From an uncultured bacterium (lineage in GTDB: Bacteria; Bacteroidota; Bacteroidia; Bacteroidales; Bacteroidaceae), in contig CAJMQT010000032.1 in assembly GCA_905215655.1 (NCBI GenBank), positions 1 through 18,716 on the forward strand: a stretch of 18,716 bases of DNA. Reading direction: 5' to 3'. Shown in pieces: positions 1-7,272 of the stretch. A program made the translations under genes and the position numbers. Within the stretch, counting starts at the first letter, position 1. The number at the start of each line of letters is the position of its first letter. The notes below the pieces were generated by a model. The model made no database searches and was not told the origin of the DNA. It saw nothing but the letters and a program-made list of their open reading frames with translations.

Positions 1-111
1 CAGATACATTCTATGTTAATGACAGATACATTCTATGTTAATGACAGATACATTCTATGTTAATGACAGATACATTCAATGTTAATGACAAATAAATTCG
101 TAAATCAACGA
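1..111. repeat. 22-bp tandem repeat array, possibly continuing left of the window
   Basis: Four direct copies of a 22-bp unit beginning CAGATACATTCTATG occupy 1-22, 23-44, 45-66 and 67-88; the fourth differs by one base (T to A at 78). A degenerate 23-bp fifth copy follows at 89-111. There are no spacers, so this is a minisatellite, not a CRISPR. Copy 1 begins at base 1, so the array may extend outside the window. It ends about 90 bp upstream of the fusion methyltransferase gene. Confidence 0.9.
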
Positions 112-160
112 CAATAGAAAGGTTACTTCTTACCCTCTTGACGGAAAGGCAGCTGTGGGT

Positions 161-191
161 CTCCTCCCCTCGGGGAGGTCGGGAGGGGGCT
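161..191 (+). repeat. GC-rich palindromic repeat, GGGGGCT end facing gene start
   Basis: A copy of the family with core CTCCCCTCGGGGAG followed by a GGGAGGGGGCT end. It stops 9 bp before the ATG at 201, so it lies in the 5' leader of the methyltransferase gene. The core can form a short hairpin. Confidence 0.85.
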
Positions 192-200
192 CCTATTACT

Positions 201-3200
201 ATGTGGAAACCTAATCTTGAAGAAACAAAAAAGCATTATATCGACTGGTGGAACCATCGGGGCGTGGTGCTGAACATGTGGGAGCATTTTCAAGAAGGCG
301 TCGAGCCGCATGCCGACGTGCCAATGCCGAAAGCTCCGAAAGACCTTAACCAGAAGTGGTTTGACCCCGAATGGCGCGCCGAATACCTCGACTGGTACGT
401 GGCTCACAGCTCAATGAAGGCTGACATGCTGCCCGTGGCTAACACACAGCTGGGCCCCGGCTCGCTCGCCGCTATCCTCGGAGGCGTCTTCGAGGGTGGA
501 GAGGACACCATCTGGATACACCCCGACCCTGATTTCAAGGACGAAATAACGTTTGATCCGGAACATCCCAACTGGCTGTTGCACAAGGAACTGCTGCGCG
601 CCTGCAAGAAGAAAGCCGCCGGAAACTATTACGTGGGCATGCCCGACCTTATGGAAGGCATGGACGTTCTCGCCGCGATGAAGGGCACGGACAAGGTTCT
701 CTTGGACACGGTGATGCAGCCCGACGTGCTGGAGCACCAGATGCAGCAGATCAACGACATTTATTTCAAGGTCTACGACGAACTCTACGACATCATCCGC
801 GAGGGCGACGAGATGGCTTTCTGCTACTTCTCTTCATGGGCACCGGGCAAGATGACGAAGGTGCAGAGCGACATATCGACGATGATAAGCGTCGAGGATT
901 ACCGCCGTTTCGTGCAGCCTTTCATCCGCCAACAATGCCAGCGGATAGATTACACGCTGTATCATCTCGACGGAGTGGGCGCTCTTCATCATCTGCCGGC
1001 GCTGCTCGAGATCGAAGAACTCAACGCAATACAATGGACGCCGGGCGTCGGAGAGCCGCAGGGAGGCTCGCCGAAGTGGTACGACTTGTACCGGAAGATA
1101 CTCGCTGCGGGCAAGAGCATAATGGCTTGCTGGGTAACGCTCGACGAGCTGCGCCCACTGCTCGACAATATCGGAGGCGACGGCGTACACCTCGAAATGG
1201 ACTTCCATAACGAGGCGGAGGTGGAAAAGGCGATGCGCATCGTCGAGGAATATCAGACCGACCACAAGGACGACGCGCCGAAAGACGACACCTCAATAAA
1301 GATAAACAGCCCGAAAGACAAGGACGACAAGACCGTTTCAGACATTATTGAAAAGGTCGAGAAGGAGTTTGCCGAGGGCTATCATGGCGCTAAAAAAGCA
1401 ACAGACGCTCCACAAGCTCCAAACAAGATAAAGGAGATTGCAAAGGAACGCATCCTCGTTCTGGACGGAGCGATGGGCACGATGATACAAAGCCGCCGGT
1501 TGACGGAGGACGACTTCCGCGGCGACAGGCTCGCATCTCACCCCGTAAACGTGAAAGGTTGCAACGATTTGTTGTGCCTTACGCGCCCCGAAATCATTGC
1601 AGACATTCACCGTAAGTACCTCGAAGCGGGTGCCGACATCATCGAAACAAACACTTTCAACGCGCAACGTATCTCCATGGCTGACTACCGTCTGGAAGAG
1701 CTTTGCCGCGAGATAAACATCGAGGCGTGCCGTCTGGCGCGCGCGGCGGCCGACGAATACACGGCTCGTACGCCCGGAAAGCCGCGTTTCGTAGCCGGTT
1801 CGATGGGTCCGACCAACAAGACTTGCTCCATTGCGACCGACACGTCGCAGCCCGGATGGCAGGCGTTCGGCTACGAAAAGCTCGTCAGCGCCTATACGGA
1901 ACAGGCTGAAGCACTCATCGAAGGAGGCGTCGACGCCATACTGATAGAGACAATCTTCGACACGATGAACGCCAAAGCCGCTGTCGAGGCGGCGCGTGCG
2001 GCAGCGCGGAAGGCGGGTCGGCAGGTGCCGCTTATGCTCAGTTTCACCGTCACCGGCGGCGAAGGCTACAACATGTTGGGACAGTCGGTGGAGCAATTCA
2101 TCGGCGAAATCGGCGGCAGCGACATCCTCTCCGTCGGCGTAAACTGCTGTCCGGACATCTCGACCGTGGCACCTCTGCTCGCACGCCTCGGCAACCGGAC
2201 GCCTTATCTTATAAGCGCCTACCCCAACGCGGGGCAACCCGACAAGGACGGACACTACGCCCAAACGCCGGAAATGATGCAGCATGCCGTATGGCGGATA
2301 GCCGAGCAACATCTTCTCAATATCATCGGAGGGTGCTGCGGAACAACCGACGCACACATAAAGAAACTGACCAAGATAGTGGAACCGACCGAGGGACTGA
2401 CCCTCTCGCCGCACATCACGGAACACCCTGATACAGAAGGCGTTGCAAAAGACCGCCTTTTAGCCTCTGAAAGACCGCCTTTTACCGTGCAAAAGACCGC
2501 CTTTTACAATGCAAAAGACCGCCTTTCGGAAAACGACGGAAATCATCCTGCCGGCGAACCGTGCCCGTGCTGCGCGCCGGCGACCGCTAACAAGCCTTCG
2601 GCGGCTGACGAAATATTCGACGCAATACTCGCCGGCAAGTCGGAACCTGCCGTCGACGCCACCCGCAGAGCGCTCGACGAGGGCGTCGCTCCGCAGGATA
2701 TCATCAACAGTCAGATGATACGTGCCATGGGCGAAGTGGGTCGCCGTTTCCAAGAGGGCAAGGCGTTCGTGCCCCAGCTGCTGATGGCGGGACGCGCCAT
2801 GAAGGCTGCTCTGGAACTGATAAAGCCGCTGCTCGCCGGACAGGCGCAGGTGACGCTGGGCAAGATTGTCATCGGAACGGTGAAAGGCGACCTGCATGAC
2901 ATCGGCAAGAACCTTGTAGCGTCAATGCTCGAAGGCTGCGGTTTCGAGGTCATCAACATTGGTATCGACGTGCCGTCGGAGAAGTTTATCGAGGCGATAG
3001 AGGCAAACCACGCCGATATCCTCTGCATGTCGGCGCTGCTGACCACCACCATGACATACATGAAAGACGTCATCGACGCCCTCGAAAGCGCCGGCATACG
3101 TGACAAGGTGAAAGTAATGGTGGGCGGCGCGCCCGTCACACAGAACTTCGCCGACGAGATAGGAGCCGACGGTTACAGCGACAACGCCAACTCGGCCGTG

Positions 3201-3230
3201 GCATTAGCACGAAGACTGATGGGAAAATAA
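201..3230 (+). CDS. Fusion corrinoid methyltransferase: UroD-type MT + homocysteine S-methyltransferase + B12-binding
   Basis: 1009 residues predicted to move a methyl group through an internal corrinoid to homocysteine, in the cytoplasm. Residues about 1-355 are a UroD/TIM-barrel methyltransferase-like domain; its motif H255-L-D257 replaces the HxC zinc motif of MtaA-type enzymes. A charged linker follows (355-412). Residues about 415-725 are a MetH-type homocysteine-binding domain with DGAMGTM near 421 and zinc ligands C649, C712 and C713 (GGCCGT). After a repeat-encoded linker (748-777) come a helical cap (about 795-880) and a Rossmann B12 domain with D897-x-H899-x-x-G902, H899 being the expected cobalt ligand. 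MetH's folate and AdoMet-reactivation domains are absent. The reading frame opens further upstream from a TTG at 138, but that would translate an intergenic repeat, so I use the ATG at 201. Domain calls are firm; the methyl donor is unknown. Confidence 0.93.
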   Translation: MWKPNLEETKKHYIDWWNHRGVVLNMWEHFQEGVEPHADVPMPKAPKDLNQKWFDPEWRAEYLDWYVAHSSMKADMLPVANTQLGPGSLAAILGGVFEGGEDTIWIHPDPDFKDEITFDPEHPNWLLHKELLRACKKKAAGNYYVGMPDLMEGMDVLAAMKGTDKVLLDTVMQPDVLEHQMQQINDIYFKVYDELYDIIREGDEMAFCYFSSWAPGKMTKVQSDISTMISVEDYRRFVQPFIRQQCQRIDYTLYHLDGVGALHHLPALLEIEELNAIQWTPGVGEPQGGSPKWYDLYRKILAAGKSIMACWVTLDELRPLLDNIGGDGVHLEMDFHNEAEVEKAMRIVEEYQTDHKDDAPKDDTSIKINSPKDKDDKTVSDIIEKVEKEFAEGYHGAKKATDAPQAPNKIKEIAKERILVLDGAMGTMIQSRRLTEDDFRGDRLASHPVNVKGCNDLLCLTRPEIIADIHRKYLEAGADIIETNTFNAQRISMADYRLEELCREINIEACRLARAAADEYTARTPGKPRFVAGSMGPTNKTCSIATDTSQPGWQAFGYEKLVSAYTEQAEALIEGGVDAILIETIFDTMNAKAAVEAARAAARKAGRQVPLMLSFTVTGGEGYNMLGQSVEQFIGEIGGSDILSVGVNCCPDISTVAPLLARLGNRTPYLISAYPNAGQPDKDGHYAQTPEMMQHAVWRIAEQHLLNIIGGCCGTTDAHIKKLTKIVEPTEGLTLSPHITEHPDTEGVAKDRLLASERPPFTVQKTAFYNAKDRLSENDGNHPAGEPCPCCAPATANKPSAADEIFDAILAGKSEPAVDATRRALDEGVAPQDIINSQMIRAMGEVGRRFQEGKAFVPQLLMAGRAMKAALELIKPLLAGQAQVTLGKIVIGTVKGDLHDIGKNLVASMLEGCGFEVINIGIDVPSEKFIEAIEANHADILCMSALLTTTMTYMKDVIDALESAGIRDKVKVMVGGAPVTQNFADEIGADGYSDNANSAVALARRLMGK
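2445..2530 (+). repeat. Intragenic array of ~22-bp hairpin units forming a protein linker
   Basis: Four units of the form GCAAAAGACCGCCTTTTA begin near 2445, 2469, 2489 and 2511. The same unit occurs in intergenic elements at 7273-7427 and 15324-15477. The array lies inside the fusion methyltransferase gene, between the homocysteine and B12-cap domains, and stays open. Because 20-24 bp units are not all multiples of three, successive copies are read in different frames (AKDRLLA, SERPPFT, VQKTAFYN, AKDRLSEN). Confidence 0.9.
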
Positions 3231-3233
3231 AGG

Positions 3234-3366
3234 AGCCCCTCCCCAACCCTCCCGAGGGAGGGGGCTGAGAGATACAAGCCCCTCCCCGACCCTCCCGAGG
3301 GAGGGGGCTGAGATTTGCATCATAAAGAAATATATTGTTTAACCATTTAATAATCAACAAAGCTTA
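3234..3366. repeat. Two GC-rich repeats, the second with an AT-rich 90-bp extension
   Basis: The first copy starts 3 bp after the methyltransferase stop codon (AGCCCCTCCCC..., 3234-3268). The second (3277-3366) continues into an AT-rich tail containing TTTAACCATTTAATAATC and ending AACAAAGCT. The whole 90 bp recurs at 8704-8792 with only a handful of mismatches, so it is one compound repeat unit. Confidence 0.9.
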
Positions 3367-3415
3367 CCTCTTTCCTACCTTCCGGAAAGTTAAAAGAAAC
3401 TTCTCTCACCCCATC

Positions 3416-3470
3416 TCCTCCCCTCGGGGAGGTCGGGAGGGGGCTTCGAGGGGGATTAGGGAGGGGGCTT
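3416..3470 (+). repeat. GC-rich repeats upstream of the symporter gene
   Basis: One complete copy (core CTCCCCTCGGGGAG, end GGGAGGGGGCTT) followed by a decayed second copy ending GGGAGGGGGCTTT. It stops about 13 bp before the symporter ATG. The 253-bp gap between the methyltransferase and symporter genes holds otherwise only AT-rich sequence. Confidence 0.85.
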
Positions 3471-3483
3471 TAACCTTAAAATC

Positions 3484-5082
3484 ATGAACTCACAACATCT
3501 TGAAGCACTCGACTGGACCATCCTTGCGGGTTATTTCGCTGTGCTGCTGCTCATCGGAGTATGGGCAAGTTCTAAGAGTAAGCAAGGCAGCGGAAAGTTT
3601 CTTGCGGAGCGGTCGCTGCGCTGGTATCACATCGGATTTTCGATGTGGGGCACCAACGTCGGTCCGTCAATGCTCATAGCAAGCGCCAGCGCCGGTTTCG
3701 CCGGCGGCATAGTATCGGGCAACTACGCTTGGTACGCCTTCATCTTCATCGCCCTGCTGGCGTTCGTCTTCGCCCCGCGCTACCTCGGCAGCAAGGTTCA
3801 CACGCTGCCGGAGTTTATGGGTCTGCGTTTCGGACAGTCCACCCGCAACATGCTGGCGTGGTACACCATCGTCACAATCCTTATCTCCTGGCTGGCGCTG
3901 ACGCTCTTTGCCGGCGGCATAATCATCCGTCAGGTGTTCGGCATGCCGATGTGGATGTCGGCGTTCCTGCTCCTCGCCATCTCGGCTTTCTTCACAATGT
4001 TAGGCGGACTGAAAGCCGTTGCCTACACGAACGTTTACCAGATGGTGCTGCTCATCGTCGTTTCGGCGGCGCTTACCTTCTTGGGTATCTACCGTCTGGG
4101 CGGCGACTCGTTCTTCGGAGGTATCTCCACGCTCGCCAATCCCGACGTTGTGCCGTCGAGCTACTGGAACCTTTTCCAGCCCAACAGCGACCGCGACTTC
4201 CCCTGGCTGCCCATTCTCTTGGGCTATCCCATCAGCGGACTGTGGTTCTGGTGTACCGACCAGTCGATGGTGCAGCCCGTCCTCGCCGCCAAAAACCTTA
4301 GCGAGGGACAGCGCGGAGCCAACTTCACGGGCTGGTTGAAAATACTCGACGTTGCAATTTACATCATCCCCGGCATAGTATGCTTCGCCCTTGCAAAGAC
4401 AGGTTTCTTCGGAGGCATGACGATAAATGCCGACGACGCCTACATGACGCTTGTCTACCGGCTCTTCCCCGCGGGCATGGTGGGACTGGTGCTTGCCGTC
4501 CTCACCGCCGCACTTATAAGCACGATAGGCTCTGCGCTGAACGCTCTGAGCACCGTGTTCACGATGGACATTTACGTAAAGAACATCCGTCCGCAGGCAA
4601 CACAGAATGAGATTGCACGCACGGGACAGATCGTCACCGTAATCGGAGCTCTGGTCTCGATAGTCATTACAGTTGCCGTTGACAACATCAAGGACATGAA
4701 CCTGTTCAACGTCTTCCAGTCGGTGCTCAGCTTTATCGCTCCTCCCATGGCGGCGGTGTTCGTCATGGGCGTGTTCTGGAAGCGCTGCACGACGCTTGCC
4801 GCCAACATTACGCTGACCTTCGGAACGGTGTTCAGCCTCGGCATAGGTATCCTTTACCTCTGGGTTATACCGGGAGCCACGGAGGCAATCCACTTCATGA
4901 TGCTTTCGTTCCTTATCTTCGTGGCGCTTATAATAAGCATGGTTGCTGTCAGCCTGTCGAACAAGGATGCCACGGTAAGCCCCGAAATAACAAAGATTTC
5001 GGAGCGTCCGGCACGCGGAGTGATCATCGGTTGGGTGGCGCTCGCCGTGGTAATGGTGGCGCTGTATGTGTTCTTTAATTAA
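3484..5082 (+). CDS. Sodium:solute symporter (SSS family), SGLT-like
   Basis: 532-residue inner-membrane protein with about 13 strongly hydrophobic segments, the usual size and layout of a sodium:solute symporter. Family signs include an N-terminal block FLAERSLRWYHIGFSMWG (39-56), the signature GGLKAVAYTNVYQ at 174-186, and CTDQSMVQPVLAAKNL in the middle, which resembles the corresponding segment of sugar symporters. It should import a small solute with Na+; the sequence does not fix the substrate. It follows the fusion methyltransferase on the same strand after a 253-bp repeat-filled gap and ends ahead of the bidirectional hairpin at 5165-5225. Supply of the methyl donor to the neighbouring enzyme is an inference from position only; a sugar or carboxylate remains possible. 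Confidence 0.9.
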   Translation: MNSQHLEALDWTILAGYFAVLLLIGVWASSKSKQGSGKFLAERSLRWYHIGFSMWGTNVGPSMLIASASAGFAGGIVSGNYAWYAFIFIALLAFVFAPRYLGSKVHTLPEFMGLRFGQSTRNMLAWYTIVTILISWLALTLFAGGIIIRQVFGMPMWMSAFLLLAISAFFTMLGGLKAVAYTNVYQMVLLIVVSAALTFLGIYRLGGDSFFGGISTLANPDVVPSSYWNLFQPNSDRDFPWLPILLGYPISGLWFWCTDQSMVQPVLAAKNLSEGQRGANFTGWLKILDVAIYIIPGIVCFALAKTGFFGGMTINADDAYMTLVYRLFPAGMVGLVLAVLTAALISTIGSALNALSTVFTMDIYVKNIRPQATQNEIARTGQIVTVIGALVSIVITVAVDNIKDMNLFNVFQSVLSFIAPPMAAVFVMGVFWKRCTTLAANITLTFGTVFSLGIGILYLWVIPGATEAIHFMMLSFLIFVALIISMVAVSLSNKDATVSPEITKISERPARGVIIGWVALAVVMVALYVFFN

Positions 5083-5086
5083 CAGC

Positions 5087-5284
5087 CTCACCCCCGACCC
5101 CTCCCCAAAAGGGAGGGGAGTAATTACCTTCAAGGGGCTATTATAACGCGCAGATGATCTCCCCAAAAAGAAAATTCCTGTTCTAACATTCTTAATTTGA
5201 TGTTAAAACAGGAATTTTCTTTTTTTATTTTACCGCCAACAAATCATATTACTCCCCTCCCTTTGGGGGAGGGGTCGGGGGTGA
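5087..5284. repeat. Inverted pair of GC-rich repeats flanking a terminator
   Basis: The arm at 5087-5125 (CTCACCCCCGACCCCTCCCC... to AGTAAT) is the near-perfect reverse complement of 5248-5284. Between them lies the hairpin at 5165-5225, so two dyads are nested in the gap between the convergent symporter and activation-domain genes. Confidence 0.9.
5165..5225. terminator. Bidirectional intrinsic terminator between convergent genes
   Basis: Arms 5165-5189 and 5200-5225 pair over about 25 bp (AAAGAAAATTCCTGTT with AACAGGAATTTTCTTT, one mismatch further in) around a 10-nt loop. The plus strand ends in a T run and the minus strand likewise, because the left arm starts with an A run. It can terminate the plus-strand symporter and the minus-strand activation-domain gene. 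Confidence 0.88.
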
Positions 5285-5304
5285 TGCTTGTCGGGTCGTG
5301 TCTG

Positions 5305-6009
5305 TTATTTGGCTGTTTTCCTCCTCTTATAGCACATTTTATAATCGCAAAGTCCGCAGGAATATTCGAGCTTACGAACGTTCTCGCCCAGTCCGATGAC
5401 GCCGCTCACCGACTTGATGGGCAGCATAAGGCTCGAAGGGGTCAGCCGGACGCCGCACGTTCCGTCTTCGCCGAACATGGGGAAGAGCGTCTGTTGCTGC
5501 GACACATGCCAGCCGCAGTAGCCTGGACTGAACCTGTTGGTGTGGCGCCAGCCGCGAGAGGCGATGGCGTCTTGCAGCGACTGCTCCATGCGGTCGGCTG
5601 TCTTCTCGGCTATTACGCTGCCGATGGCGTCGCCGATGAAGACGCGCACCATGTCGTTGTCGTGTTTCAGACTCTCCTGCCAGTGCTCAAACTCTATGCC
5701 GGCTGTTGCTATGAAGAAGGCGAAAGCCGACGAGCCGCGCAGCTGGCGACTGATGATGCGCCCTATGTCGAAACGGTTTTCGCCCACGGTCAGCGTGTGT
5801 CGGTCGGTGTCGAGCGTGCCGTCGGTCATGAAGAAGGTGTACCGCGGTCTGAGAAAATGCTTTATCTCGGCGAGCACGGACAGCGTCTCCCTTATCAGCG
5901 CGTCGTCGGGTACGCTCTGTCCGTAGCCCATCTGCTCGTAGATGTCGGGCAGGGTGAGGTCCAGAGACGAGAGATTTTTCAACTGACTAAACGTCGGACT
6001 TGTTTTCAT
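5305..6009 (-). CDS. Stand-alone methionine synthase activation-domain protein (corrinoid reactivation)
   Basis: 234 residues resembling the C-terminal AdoMet-dependent activation domain of MetH, which reductively remethylates inactive cob(II)alamin. The AdoMet-binding RxxxGY motif is present as RFSPGY (159-164). The PSSLMLPIKSVSGVIG block (191-206) is also typical of the family. A C-terminal cysteine cluster C218-x2-C221-x4-C226 could bind metal. No signal peptide, so cytoplasmic. It lies downstream of the UroD-type methyltransferase on the same strand (117-bp gap with one repeat). It is the very module missing from the fusion protein, so I infer that it repairs that protein's corrinoid in trans. 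It might also serve a full-length or split MetH elsewhere in the genome. ATG at 6009. Confidence 0.88.
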   Translation of the reverse strand: MKTSPTFSQLKNLSSLDLTLPDIYEQMGYGQSVPDDALIRETLSVLAEIKHFLRPRYTFFMTDGTLDTDRHTLTVGENRFDIGRIISRQLRGSSAFAFFIATAGIEFEHWQESLKHDNDMVRVFIGDAIGSVIAEKTADRMEQSLQDAIASRGWRHTNRFSPGYCGWHVSQQQTLFPMFGEDGTCGVRLTPSSLMLPIKSVSGVIGLGENVRKLEYSCGLCDYKMCYKRRKTAK

Positions 6010-6090
6010 AATTCAAAATACATTACGCAACATATGAGGTCTGCGGAGCCGATAAGGCATATCCCCACAAAGCCACAAAGCTATTTATGT

Positions 6091-6120
6091 TCCTCCCCTC
6101 GGGGAGGTCAGGAGGGGGCT
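6091..6120 (+). repeat. GC-rich palindromic repeat
   Basis: A single copy with core CTCCCCTCGGGGAG and end GGAGGGGGCT. The GGGGGCT end abuts the 3' end of the minus-strand UroD-type gene, whose stop codon lies 6 bp away. Confidence 0.85.
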
Positions 6121-6126
6121 GGTAGG

Positions 6127-7149
6127 TTATGAGTTTATAAGGTGGCTGCTGTTATACTCCTTCACCGCCTCCATGAAGGCGTCGATATTGGCGAACGGAG
6201 TGTGTGGAGGCGTGTCGCAGCCGCTCGATATGACGAAGTTGGGATAGGCGCTCATGCGCTGCAAGAGCGACATTGTGGCGTCGTGCAGCTCGCCGGGCGT
6301 GGCGTCTTTGAACATCGACACAGGGTCGAGGTTGCCCATCGAGAGGACGCCGGCGGGCAGGTCGCGCGTCACCTGCTCCATGTCACACTTGTTTCCGAAG
6401 TGGTAAGCGGCAGCTCCCGTCGCCGCCATTGCGTGCGTACACTGTCCCGTATTGCCGCAGTTATGCAGCACCACGGTGAAATAATCGTCCTGTACGGCGT
6501 CGACGACGCGCTTGACGAATACCGACGAGAAGCGCATGCAGTCGTCGTCAGACATCAGTCCTGCGGCAGGCTCCGCCATGACTACGCCGTTTGCTCCGGC
6601 GGCTTTCAGCGCCATGCAGTATTTCAGGATGAAGTCGGTGCATTTGGAGAGCAGCTCCTCGGCTGCATCGGGGTCTTCATAAATAAGCATCATTATGCCC
6701 GACATGTCGTAAAGTCTGCCGGCGAGCGAGAACGGACCTATGCAGCCGGCAAGGACGGGACGGTCGGTTATGGTGCGCGCGGCTATCACGTTAGCCTTGA
6801 TATACTGCGGCACGCGCCCTTTTTTGAGCGAAGGCACCGCCAGCCGGTGTATGTCGTCGGCGTCGTTGAGCATGTGTCCCACGACGGATGGCACCACGTC
6901 AGGCTCGAAGAGTATGTCGGCGCCGAACGCCTCAGCCTCAACCGTGAGGTCCATTATCACCGTTGCCGCCGCCGTGGGGTATTTGTCGGCGAGCGCCTTT
7001 ATCGCTTCCGCGTGTACGCAGCCGTCGCTCACGGCGTCGAGAACGCTCTTTCCTATCAGTTCGATACCCGGGTGTGTCATTATCGGAACCGCCGCCACGT
7101 GTCTGTCTTCGATAAGTCGGCGCATCCATTGGGTCATGTTTATTTTCAT
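6127..7149 (-). CDS. UroD-type corrinoid methyltransferase (MtaA/MtbA/CmuA-like)
   Basis: 340-residue TIM-barrel protein of the uroporphyrinogen decarboxylase superfamily, methyltransferase branch rather than heme synthesis. Zinc-site residues of MtaA-type enzymes are present: H229-N-C231-G and C311 in SSGCDTPPHTPF. Such enzymes pass methyl groups between a corrinoid protein and a thiol or another acceptor. A TTG opens the frame at 7170, but it lies inside the -7 promoter box (7168-7175), so I choose the ATG at 7149. The gene is followed by the activation-domain gene on the same strand and converges with the fusion methyltransferase and symporter genes. Acting on the fusion's corrinoid domain is inferred; the acceptor or donor is unknown. 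Confidence 0.9.
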   Translation of the reverse strand: MKINMTQWMRRLIEDRHVAAVPIMTHPGIELIGKSVLDAVSDGCVHAEAIKALADKYPTAAATVIMDLTVEAEAFGADILFEPDVVPSVVGHMLNDADDIHRLAVPSLKKGRVPQYIKANVIAARTITDRPVLAGCIGPFSLAGRLYDMSGIMMLIYEDPDAAEELLSKCTDFILKYCMALKAAGANGVVMAEPAAGLMSDDDCMRFSSVFVKRVVDAVQDDYFTVVLHNCGNTGQCTHAMAATGAAAYHFGNKCDMEQVTRDLPAGVLSMGNLDPVSMFKDATPGELHDATMSLLQRMSAYPNFVISSGCDTPPHTPFANIDAFMEAVKEYNSSHLINS

Positions 7150-7167
7150 AGTCTCTATATTTTTCCA

Positions 7168-7175
7168 CAAAGATA
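7168..7175 (-). promoter_or_regulatory. -7 box upstream of the UroD-type methyltransferase gene
   Basis: The minus strand reads TATCTTTG, an exact match to the Bacteroidetes -7 consensus TAnnTTTG, ending 18 bp before the chosen ATG. No TTTG -33 element is visible at the expected distance; the upstream sequence is heptamer repeat. Confidence 0.6.
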
Positions 7176-7179
7176 TTAA

Positions 7180-7262
7180 TAAATTAAGAATTAAGAATTA
7201 AGAATTAAGAAAAAATGCGACGAGGATATAATTCTTAATTATTAACTCTTAATTCTTAATTC
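7180..7262. repeat. Heptamer tract (TTAAGAA / TTCTTAA), inverted
   Basis: Tandem 7-bp units AATTAAG at 7182-7209 face the complementary CTTAATT units at 7230-7262, so the stretch could fold back on itself. It lies upstream of the UroD-type gene's promoter. Confidence 0.8.
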
Positions 7263-7272
7263 AATACGTTTC

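Noticed and set aside
1..111. Possible CRISPR array
   Set aside because: The units are directly adjacent without spacers and no cas gene is present. The 44-bp array at 13760 is rejected for the same reason.
138..200. TTG start for the fusion methyltransferase
   Set aside because: It would translate the GC-rich intergenic repeat as SSPRGGREGAP; the ATG at 201 begins the conserved UroD-type domain.
1..200. Cobalamin riboswitch upstream of the corrinoid gene
   Set aside because: No B12-box-like sequence (GCCACTG) or suitable fold is visible here or in the leader of the UroD-type gene.
4000..5166. 388-codon open frame on the minus strand
   Set aside because: It lies antisense to the symporter gene, reads repeats at its start, and is rich in His/Arg/Glu without any family motif; it is a shadow frame.
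7150..7170. TTG start for the UroD-type methyltransferase
   Set aside because: The TTG overlaps the -7 promoter box, so it would not be in the transcript; the ATG at 7149 fits.
5197..7179. Long plus-strand open frames opposite the activation-domain and UroD-type genes
   Set aside because: Their translations are low-complexity Arg/Val/His-rich mirrors of the true genes and include repeat-encoded segments.
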